64,000 bases of DNA, taken from assembly GCF_024679095.1 (NCBI RefSeq), contig NW_026110862.1, positions 62,001 through 126,000 on the forward strand. The letters run 5' to 3'. Made by a program: the position numbers and the translations under genes. Positions 56,070-64,000 of the stretch are shown piece after piece; within the stretch, counting starts at the first letter, position 1, and each line of letters starts with the position of its first letter. The notes below the pieces were generated by a model. That model saw only the letters and a program-made list of their open reading frames with translations. It was not told the origin of the DNA and searched no databases. This DNA comes from Eriocheir sinensis (Eukaryota; Arthropoda; Malacostraca; Decapoda; Varunidae).

Positions 56070-56460
56070 TCTGTCTATTTATCTGTCTATCTGTCTCTCT
56101 CTCCCTTTTCCTCGTTCTCTTTCCTTTTTCTCTTCTTCTCATTCTCTTCTTCAGTCTTTGTGTATCTATCTTTCTTCCTCTTCAACGATCTACTTCTTTC
56201 TTTTCCTTCATTTTCCATCTTTCTTCTCCTCTTTCTCTCTCGTCCATTCTGCTCTTTCCCTTCTCCTCCTTCTCCTCCTCCTCCTCTTACTAATTCCTCT
56301 TTATCCTCCTCTTCTACGAACCTCATCTCACATGTATTTCCCTTCTTGCCATCGATCTCTTCTTCAATTATCGTTCTCCTGTTCTTCATTGTATTTCCTC
56401 CTCCTCCTCTTCCTACTCCTCCTCCTACTCCTGATCCTCTTTCAACCTTTCAGACCCTTC
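56070..56460. repeat. Pyrimidine-rich low-complexity tract
   Basis: Long CT/CTT/CTC-rich stretch with short unique pieces. Frames in it are compositional artefacts. Confidence 0.8.
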
Positions 56461-56629
56461 CTCAGCCCTTCGTAATATCCGCTATTCTTATTACACACAC
56501 TGATGAGAATGAGAGACCGAGTGAGTGAGCGATGCAGTGAAAATATAAAAAGAGGATCGGGGGAAGGGTGAGACGGAATAGAGTGACGGAGATGGACGCA
56601 GAACTACGCATTATGAATCACAAGGGTAG

Positions 56630-56799
56630 AGAAGAAGGAAGGGAAGGGAAGGGAAAGGAAAGGAAGGAAGGAAAGAAGGAAAGGGAAGAAGGAAGGAAGG
56701 AAGACGCGAAGATAAAACCAGTGGAAATAAAGGAAAATGGAAATAAATCAGCTGAGAGAGAGAGAGGGAGAGAAGGAGAGAGAGGGAGGGTGAAAGATA

Positions 56800-56880
<81 letters not shown>
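56630..56880. repeat. Purine-rich tract and (GA)n microsatellite
   Basis: GGAA/GGAAA-rich 56635-56700, mixed purine DNA, then (GA)n 56805-56880. Confidence 0.9.
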
Positions 56881-56882
<2 letters not shown>

Positions 56883-57026
56883 TTGAGCAAACAAAGATGC
56901 TGAATTACCTCGTTCATTGAGTTCTCGGCAGTGAAGTATAGAAAAACAACCTTATTATTGCTGCCGTTCAAATTTCATTTAATATGTTTCTATTGTCTTC
57001 CCATGATGGATGTTTCTCGAGCAGGT

Positions 57027-57126
<100 letters not shown>

Positions 57127-57264
57127 GCGGATCTAGAAAATAATTTTTGGGGTGGCACTTGGCACTCCGCTGGCAACCGCGTTTTTTCGATTGAATAGAG
57201 ATCTTGTGTTTTATTCCCGGGCAGAGTGAGAGTTAAAATGGGCCTTCTCTCTTTACACCCCAGC

Positions 57265-57600
57265 CCCTGCGCGTCCGTAGCTGAGTGGTTTCTGTGACCG
57301 CCTACCACTCTTCGGGGCACCGGTTCGAGTCTAATTAGGTGCCTTCGGCGCACAGCCCACCCAGCAATTGCTCCTGTTCATCCTTCCTTTCTGGTTGGTC
57401 GATAAACGGGTAACTGGGTAAACTTGGGGAAGGTAAATTGCGGGAATCCGGACGGCAAAGGGACGAGTGTCCCCGGGCTAGTGGATACGACCCCACCACA
57501 GGCTCAAAAGGTCAAGAAAGCGGAGATGAGCACCGATGCAACGCGCAGCAATATCGCATGCTCCGCACTTTACGTACGAGTATTACTTTATTAGGCAGAC
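57265..57600 (+). mobile_element. tRNA-derived SINE
   Basis: The head (57270-57345) carries a perfect Pol III A box TAGCTGAGTGG and a B box GGTTCGAGTCT about 45 bp later, in tRNA-like spacing. The body follows with AACGGGTAACTGGGTAAACT, TGGGGAAGGTAAATTGCGGG, AATCCGG and CCACCACAGGCTCAAAAGGT. The exact 3' end is uncertain. This is a SINE with a tRNA-related promoter, not a tRNA gene: the acceptor stem does not pair and a long body follows. Confidence 0.72.
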
Positions 57601-57876
57601 ATTGTTGGCTAGACTCTCGGTTACTCATTTTTCCTATCCCATCCTGTTTTCCATATTATACTTCTAAGATATGTTAGGTTACAAGAAGAGCTTCATTAGC
57701 TTTTTTTGTGAAGTAAATGTAGAAAAGAAGCTGGAGGAGAACATTTTTGCTCCTGAGTTTCCTTATTCGATGTAATTTGTATTAGCAGTGATCTGGAAAA
57801 TAAAATAAAACAAGAAATGAAAAATTCAGTTCAATATAGCATAAGGGGCACAAATTTTATGACAAAAGCAATGACT

Positions 57877-57880
<4 letters not shown>
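57601..57880. other. Gene-free spacer
   Basis: AT-rich unique DNA. No gene recognised. Confidence 0.5.
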
Positions 57881-57914
<34 letters not shown>

Positions 57915-57920
57915 TTGTGT

Positions 57921-57967
<47 letters not shown>
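57881..57967. repeat. (GA)n and (GT)n microsatellites
   Basis: (GA)n 57881-57909, T-run, then (GT)n 57917-57967. Left boundary of duplicated segment B. Confidence 0.96.
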
Positions 57968-57971
<4 letters not shown>

Positions 57972-58697
57972 TCGCTAAACATAACAGTACCCGCTCCACT
58001 CCTCTCACAAAGCACCAATGAAGCCGGGAACACACGCATGAAAAATCCACTAAATCTTATTATGTGATATTAATGCATTCCCTTAGATGTCGAGGAGGTA
58101 TTTTCCTGACGCCGTAACGTGCATTTTTAAGACGAGAGACGAGCTGATGGGATTAATAAGAATAATAATGATGATAATGATATGATGAAATAACTGTAGC
58201 ACTTTCTTATTCTTTTTTTACTTTTATCATCTTCCACTGCTTGTCATTTCCTCTCCTCCTCCTCCTCCTCCTCCTCCTCTTCCCTCTCCTTCTCCTCCTC
58301 TCCTTTCACACACTTCCTCGCACATAATGATGATGATGATAATGAGAGAACAGACAAGTAGTTGCACTTTCCTCTTATTCATTTCCATTTTCATCTTCCT
58401 CTGCATCACTCACTCTCCTCCTCCTCCTCCTCCTCCTCCTTCTTCTTCTCCTCCACCTCTCTGTTATTCACTCTCTACCATCTTTCTCTATACATCACTC
58501 TCCTCCTTCTCCTCCTCCTCCTCCTCCTCCTCCTCCTCCTCCTCTCCCTCCTCCTTCTCCTCCTCCTCCTCTCCCTCCTCCTCCTCCTCCTCCTCCTCCT
58601 CCTCCTCTCCCTCCTCCTCCTGTCCCGGTCGCCCCTCGCACCTCATCCGTCAGCTTCCCTTCCTTTCCTCGTTCACACAGCCGCAAAACACGCTCCC

Positions 58698-59031
58698 TTC
58701 CTTTAAGATTAACCCCCATAAAAAGGGGGACAGGGCCTTGGCCAAATGGCGGCCCTGTAAGGGGTGGGCGAGCAATGCAAGCTCGTTGCGGGTCTAGGGA
58801 CGCCTCCGCCGCCGCCACAGCCACGGGTAACAGCCGGCGAGCAGCGACGGAGGCACGGACCCTCCGGGCAGGCGCCCAGGGAGCAGCCCGTAGCGGTGCA
58901 CGAGCGAGCAGCCCAGCAGTCGACTATAACCGCAGAGGGGTGACCCAAAGCGAGGATGACCAAGCGAGCCACCTCGCCTCTGCAGAAGGACCACCCGGCT
59001 GCTCGCCCGAGGAGTGCTGGCGGTCCACTGT
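58698..59031 (-). mobile_element. SINE-like retroposon, family S, copy 2
   Basis: A 334-bp insert present in copy B of the duplication and absent from copy A. It is flanked by perfect 10-bp direct repeats ACACGCTCCC (58688-58697 and 59032-59041). Copy A has a single ACACGCTCCC at 51447-51456, the empty site. Read on the minus strand it starts ACAGTGGACCGCCAG, contains CTCCTCGGGCGAGCAGCC and GCTACGGGCTGCTCC, and ends GGGGGTTAATCTTAAAGGAA. This is the same order as copy 1 at 2136-2403, though the middle is longer. No A/B box was found by eye. Confidence 0.78.
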
Positions 59032-59177
59032 ACACGCTCCCGTTGTCTTCATTGCTCCGCTAAAGATGTCACACCTAATGAGGCGAGCGGTAATTGGCTT
59101 GGGGTGAAGTATATACGTAAAGGAGCTTCTGTGCATGACGGGAAACTTGAGTAATTACGGTTTTATAATTACGTGCG

Positions 59178-59219
59178 CGTGAGAGTGAGTGAGTGAGTGA
59201 GTGAGTGAGTGAGTGAGCG
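59178..59219. repeat. (GTGA)n microsatellite
   Basis: About ten GTGA units. The equivalent site in copy A holds (AG)n plus GAATGA repeats. Confidence 0.93.
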
Positions 59220-59221
59220 TG

Positions 59222-61215
59222 TTAATCTAATGCACAAAGTTGCTGAAGGGGAGACTGTTAATTTAAGGTAACGTTTTATTATCAAGGGTCCAGTTATCTG
59301 TCTCGGTCTTAGTCGTTGCTTCATATGGTATCTGAATCTGGATAATAATGCGCAGGGCACCTGCATAGGTGCATAACACGCATATTTGTTGGCTGTTGAG
59401 GGGCCGGGGGAGCCGAGTGTGCAGGGGAGGGAAGTGAATCGAGTGTAATTTTTAGTATTGGTGTGTTGTGGTGACAAGTGAGTATGTATTTGTTTTTTGA
59501 ATGAATATTGTACCGCAGTCTAAAATCTGTTGAGGGAGGCTGTTCCAGTCACGTATGGTGCGTGGAAGGTATGAGTGCTTGTATGCGTCAGTGTTTGTGT
59601 GATATGTTTGGTATTTATGGATGTGTGTGTTACGAGTACGTTGACTGTTTGCGTTGTGTAGGTATGTTTGTGGGTTAATGACAATGTATGTGTTTGTGAT
59701 CGTGTACATAAGTGTAAGTCTGTGTGCTTGTCTGCGTAAGTGAAGAGGTTCCATGTTTATCTGTTGTTTGATCCGTGTTGTGATGCCAGGTGTTCGAGTG
59801 TAATTGTTTGTAATGAACCTTGCCGCCTTGATGTTGATTTGTTCTAACCTATCAATGTTTCTGTGTGTGTGAGGATCCCACACCGCGGAGCAGTATTCCA
59901 GTGTTGGTCTCACAAATGTGTCATAAGCTAGTGTTTAATGTCAGGTGCTCAGTTATGTAAATTTATCCTCACGAACCCCAGTGTTCTGTTGGCTGTGGCA
60001 CTGATATGGTTTATGTGGGTGTTGAATTTTAAGTTAGTTGAGAGATGGCTACCAAGGTACTTGTGTGTGTGAACTGATTCCAAATCTGAATTGTGGAGAG
60101 TGTAAGTGTGATGGATGGGGTTTTGCGCTCTGGTGAATCTTAATAGTTTGCATTTGTCTGGTCGGAAATGCATCTGCCAGGTGCCCTCCCACCGCTCGAG
60201 GGCGTCCAAGTCGTTTTGTAGTAGTCTGCAGTCGTCAGTAGTCTTTACTGCTCTAAATAGTAAACTATTGTCGGCAAAGTTTGGTGGAAGAGTTAGGCGT
60301 TGACAGTGGAAGATCGTTAATGTACTGGAGGAAAAGAAAGGGGCCTAGAACGGTGCCTTGTGGGACATCTGAAGAAACAGGGACAGTGTCGGATGAAGAT
60401 CCGTCAAAAAGGACACGTTGAGTCCTGTTAGTAAGAAATGCAGTGATCCAGTGAAGAATAGGTCCTGAAATACCGCAGTATTTCAATTTTAATGTCAGTC
60501 TTTTGTGCGGGACTTTGTCGAAGGCTTTGGCAAAATCTAAAACAATAGTGTCAACTTGCTTAATGTCACGTCAGTCAAGTAGCCTTGTAATGTCGTTATT
60601 TGTAGTAATGAGTTGCGATTCACATGAGCGTTTAGGTCGAATGCCGTGTTGTGAGTCAGTAAGGATGTTGTTTGCGTCAAGGTGATTCATTATGTGTTTG
60701 TATATTATGTATGTGTTCGAAAATTTTACATGGAATCGATGTTAGTGAGATGGGGCGATAATTGGCAGGGTCAGTCATGTCACCTGTCTTGAATAAAGGA
60801 ATAATGTTTGCCAAAAGCCAGTTAGAGTGTAATGAGGTGGATGATAGTGATTGGGTGAATATGGCCTGAGGGATGGGGGCAAGGATGAGGGGAAAGGACT
60901 TAAGGATGAAGGCGGGAATGTTGTCGGGCCGTGTGGATTTAGTTGTGTCGAGTCCTTCCTGGAATTTCTGTATTCCGTTAGTCGTGATGTCAAGGGGGGC
61001 TATGGGGGGAAGGGGCTGTGTGATATGTTTGGTGTCAGGTTGTGTTCTTGTGTGTACACCGATTGGAACTGTGTGTTGAGTATTTGGGCTTTGTGATGTG
61101 GGCTGGTTACTAATGTGTTAGTGTTGTTTTTAAGTGATGTAATCGTGTTAGTGTTTTGTTTGCGCCTCTTAAAAATAAAGTTTTTTCTTTTTTTTCTTAC
61201 CTTCTCCGCGAGGTA
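59222..61215 (-). pseudogene. LINE family D, copy B
   Basis: Duplicate of 51716-53695. Readable blocks are VRPTLEYCSAVWDPHTHRNI and INIKAARFITNNYTRT (59913-59452), ALERWEGTWQMHFRPDKCKL (60209-59949), then GPILHWITAFLTNRTQRVLF and SSDVPQGTVLGPFLFLQYIN (60486-60265), with FADN just past it in the next frame. Shared lesions (FADN, common shifts) show that LINE D was already dead when the segment duplicated. Private differences include two extra bases near 61122-61126 and a lost segment near 59930. Confidence 0.85.
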
Positions 61216-61736
61216 AGTTGCTAGGTTACGAGCGATCAGTGTCAAATCTCGCCTCATTAACATAGCAGCCATTCACTCAACTAGACATTCAGACAACAGA
61301 ACACATAACAAACACATTTTCTAGCATTTACTCATGTTATTTGTTACCCTTTCTTATATACAGGTTACGAGTGGGCAGTTTCAAATCCCACCTCATCATA
61401 TATATCATATCACCCATTCAAACTAACACACTAACTAGACTTGGACACCCAGAAACACATGATAAACACTTTTTTATACCATTCATTACCTTTTATTAAG
61501 TTACCCTTTCAAATTTACAGTGAATAGTGTGGAAAAGAAAACCTGGAAACAGTGCCAACAGTATAAGTTGCCAGTTACCGCCAGCGAAGGTGACCCGTCA
61601 TTTCCTACGCGCCCTGGATAATGGTGAGTACTACTTGCTTGTGTTTGTAGCTTGTTCGTGCGGTTACTTCATGTTTTTTGTGTTTTTTTGAGAGTGTGGG
61701 GCCTCGGTTGGTTAGGTGAATAATGATGTGTAATGA

Positions 61737-61866
<130 letters not shown>

Positions 61867-62102
61867 AGTTTTTTTTTACTGGGCAGACTCCTTACGCTCT
61901 TATGTTCTTATGTTCCAGGCGTCATTACTATGTCTTCCACCTACCTGTCTCTCTATCTGTCTGTCTGTCTGTCTGTCCACTAATCTGTGGTGCTTACCTC
62001 TCTATACATTACACCTTGCTTTATATTGTTCTTGTATACGTTTCTAGCTTTAAAATAAGGCTTTCATGTTATCGTATCTATGATGCAGATTCACATGTAA
62101 GA

Positions 62103-62103
<1 letters not shown>

Positions 62104-62196
<93 letters not shown>
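62104..62196. repeat. (AG)n microsatellite at the right edge of copy B
   Basis: About 46 AG repeats between the duplicated segment and the 3' end of the CR1 LINE. Confidence 0.98.
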
Positions 62197-62199
<3 letters not shown>

Positions 62200-62200
<1 letters not shown>

Positions 62201-64000
62201 TAGGTTTACATAGAAAATCAGACCACACAGACCCCATGGTCCAGACTTGGTGGTCTGTCCTTAAACCTAAGTGATTTTACATTAATCAGAAGACTCCAAA
62301 ACGTTGCATTTCTACTCTAGTTGATATTAAGTTGAAGGAAGTGACGGTCGAGCTTATTTTTGAAGGAGTCAATCGTGTTACACTGGACCACTGACGGTGG
62401 AAGCTTATTCCATTCTCGCACTACAACGTTGGTGAAGAAAAATTTGGTGCAGTCTGAATTTACTTGTCTACATCTGAGTTTTACGCCATTGTTCCTCGTG
62501 CGCAAAGTGTCATCGATCATAAACAATGTTGATCTGTCTACATTCGTGAAACCATTAAGTATTTTAAAACATTCGATCAGTTTTCCTCGGAGGCGACGTT
62601 TCTCAAGAGAGAACATGTTAAGGGTAGAAAGCCTTTCTTCGTAGGATTTGTTGCGCAAGGAAGGGATCATTTTCGTTGCCCGACGCTGAACACCTTCTAA
62701 TTTAGCAATATCCTTTGCATGGTGGGGAGACCAAAACTGTACCGCATATTCCAATTGGGGTCTGACTAAACTGTTGTAGAGCGGGAGTATTACATCTTTA
62801 TTCTTGAATACAAAGTTTCTTTTAATGAAGCCCAACATTCTGTTCGCTTTATTTGCTGCATCGATGCATTGCTGTGAGAATTTGAGGTTTGACGCGATTT
62901 TGACCCCCAAGTCTTTGACGCATTGAACGCTTTTGAGTTTAACGCCGCGCATTTCGTATTCGAACTTCTTATTCCTCGTTCCAACTTGAAGGACCTGGCA
63001 CTTGTCTACGTTAAAGGGCATCTCCCATCTATCCGACCAAGCTGAAATTTTGTGCAAATCCTCTTGGAGGCTTTGCCTGTCTTCGTCAGTGAGAACCGAG
63101 TTGCCAATCTTTGTGTCGTCTGCAAATTTACTAATGCGGTTATTGAGTCCAACATCCACGTCGTTGATGTAAATAATGAAGAGCACTGGGCCAAGGACCG
63201 AGCCCTGAGGGACGCCACTAGTGACAGGCGCCCACTCTGAGTTAAATCCGTCAATCACTACTCTTTGTTTTCTGTTGCTCAACCAATTCGCGATCCATTG
63301 GTTTACTTGACCGTCAATACCTATTTGCTTTAATTTGAAAAGTAATTTATGATGCGGGACTTTATCAAACGCTTTCTGGAAATCATGATAGACTACGTCC
63401 AGTGATTTGGTTACGTCATAAACAGTGAAGAGGTCGTTATAAAAGGTTAATAGGTTTGATAGGCAGGATCTTTTGTTTCGGAAGCCATGTTGTGAGTCCC
63501 CAATCAATGAGTGGCTTTCAAGGTAATTCACAATTTTGTCTCTAATTATGCCCTCAAGTAGCTTACCTACAACCGAAGTTAGACTAATGGGCCTGTAATT
63601 ACCTGGTACTTTTTTGTCTCCTTTCTTGAAAATCGGTGTCACGTTAGCCTTTTTCCAATCTGAAGGGAAGATGCCTTGTCGCAAGGACATATTGAATACG
63701 GTTGTGAGGGAGGAGAGTATTTCGCTCTTTGTTTCTTTCAGCAGAGTTGGATATACTTTGTCAGGTCCAGGACTTTTATTTGTTTTAAGTGAATGGAGAG
63801 CTTTAAGGACTTCATCGGTTGTTATTTCAAAATTAGGCAATGCATGCTCGAGATTTACAATAGTACTGGTGTTGGTGGTAGCGAGAGGAAGACTGTTATT
63901 ATTAAACACCGAGGAAAAGTAATTGTTTAAGAGGTTTGCAATGTGTTGGCTGTCAGTCACTAGTGCACCGTCGCTGTTTGTTAAGGGTCCAATACCACTT
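62200..64000 (-). mobile_element. CR1-type LINE, 3' part, running off the window
   Basis: A minus-strand element with about 110 bp of 3' UTR (62200-62316, containing GGTTTAAGGACAGACCACCA and ending TTTCTATGTAAA next to the (AG)n array) and a long intact RT frame. The 5' end lies outside the window. Confidence 0.9.
62317..64000 (-). CDS. CR1-type LINE reverse transcriptase, intact, 5'-partial
   Basis: Open for 560 codons from the window edge to the stop at 62317-62319, with no frameshift. The visible start reads SGIGPLTNSDGALVTDSQHI, then NLLNNYFSSVF, LKTNKSPGPDKVYPTLLKE, VTPIFKKGDKKVPGNYRPI, HGFRNKRSCLSNLL and VYHDFQKAFDKVPHHKLL (first palm Asp). Then come SGVPQGSVLGPVLFIIYIND, RISKFADDTKIGN (catalytic FADD), VKDLGVKIASNLKFS and VRPQLEYAVQFWSPH, with the C-terminal SLRNKSYEERLSTLN ... 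VVREWNKLPPSV. FADDTK and the C-terminal Trp-rich block fit the CR1 group. All RT motifs are present, so this is the one retroelement here that could be functional. An upstream endonuclease is expected beyond the edge. Confidence 0.93.
   Translation of the reverse strand, partial: SGIGPLTNSDGALVTDSQHIANLLNNYFSSVFNNNSLPLATTNTSTIVNLEHALPNFEITTDEVLKALHSLKTNKSPGPDKVYPTLLKETKSEILSSLTTVFNMSLRQGIFPSDWKKANVTPIFKKGDKKVPGNYRPISLTSVVGKLLEGIIRDKIVNYLESHSLIGDSQHGFRNKRSCLSNLLTFYNDLFTVYDVTKSLDVVYHDFQKAFDKVPHHKLLFKLKQIGIDGQVNQWIANWLSNRKQRVVIDGFNSEWAPVTSGVPQGSVLGPVLFIIYINDVDVGLNNRISKFADDTKIGNSVLTDEDRQSLQEDLHKISAWSDRWEMPFNVDKCQVLQVGTRNKKFEYEMRGVKLKSVQCVKDLGVKIASNLKFSQQCIDAANKANRMLGFIKRNFVFKNKDVILPLYNSLVRPQLEYAVQFWSPHHAKDIAKLEGVQRRATKMIPSLRNKSYEERLSTLNMFSLEKRRLRGKLIECFKILNGFTNVDRSTLFMIDDTLRTRNNGVKLRCRQVNSDCTKFFFTNVVVREWNKLPPSVVQCNTIDSFKNKLDRHFLQLNIN

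Overview
The window looks like a piece of a repeat-dense arthropod genome, most plausibly a decapod crustacean (inference). The evidence is very long dinucleotide arrays every few kb, several families of APE-type LINEs, BEL/Pao and Gypsy LTR elements, hAT-, piggyBac- and P-like DNA transposons, and a tRNA-derived SINE with a clear A/B box. I found no convincing single-copy host protein gene, rRNA or functional tRNA gene. Every coding stretch I recognise belongs to a mobile element, and most carry frameshifts, stops or deletions. The one long intact frame is a CR1-type reverse transcriptase that runs off the right edge (62317-64000, minus).

Layout. 1-2.45 kb: a ~30-35 bp GT-rich minisatellite split by a SINE-like insert with a perfect 10-bp target duplication. 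3.0-5.3 kb: a piggyBac-type MITE (TTAA ends) with an internal 35-bp minisatellite, then a non-autonomous hAT element with a second inverted-repeat element nested inside it. 7.1-16.2 kb: a LINE of 'family A' (minus) split by a full-length BEL/Pao element (9295-15508) with 341/342-bp LTRs and a 5-bp AGTAG target duplication. 16.3-23.3 kb: a second, badly decayed BEL/Pao element with ~740-bp LTRs that sits between two (AT)n arrays and is filled with minisatellites and a CR1 fragment. 24-25 kb: a CR1-like endonuclease fragment. 25-31.7 kb: satellites, minisatellites, microsatellites and a fold-back hairpin, without genes.

31.8-36.2 kb: a 5'-truncated Gypsy element (minus) interrupted by a 629-bp solo LTR with a CGGG target duplication, abutting a Ginger/KRBA2-like integrase fragment (plus) that is itself split by a LINE A 3' end. 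36.7 kb: a second, shorter piggyBac MITE. 37.6-42.6 kb: LINE A copy 2 joined to LINE 'family C', whose ORF1 and ORF2 lie in one frame separated by a single TAA. 43.3-49.1 kb: a CR1 3' end, then LINE A copy 3, split by a 1.8-kb inverted-repeat DNA transposon (possibly P-like). 49.2-50.6 kb: a CR1 fragment, an unrecognised coding-like stretch and a LINE A tail.

50.7-62.1 kb: a 3.8-kb segment present twice about 7.2 kb apart. Each copy holds LINE 'family D' and ends in microsatellites. The second copy alone carries the SINE-like insert, so the first copy supplies the empty site. The window ends in a near-intact CR1 ORF.

The window is best read as layers of insertion. LINE A copies were laid down first, then hit by BEL/Pao and the inverted-repeat element. 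Gypsy was hit by a solo LTR, hAT by another DNA element, and the duplicated segment by a SINE. LINE family letters (A, C, D) are local labels used here, not published names.
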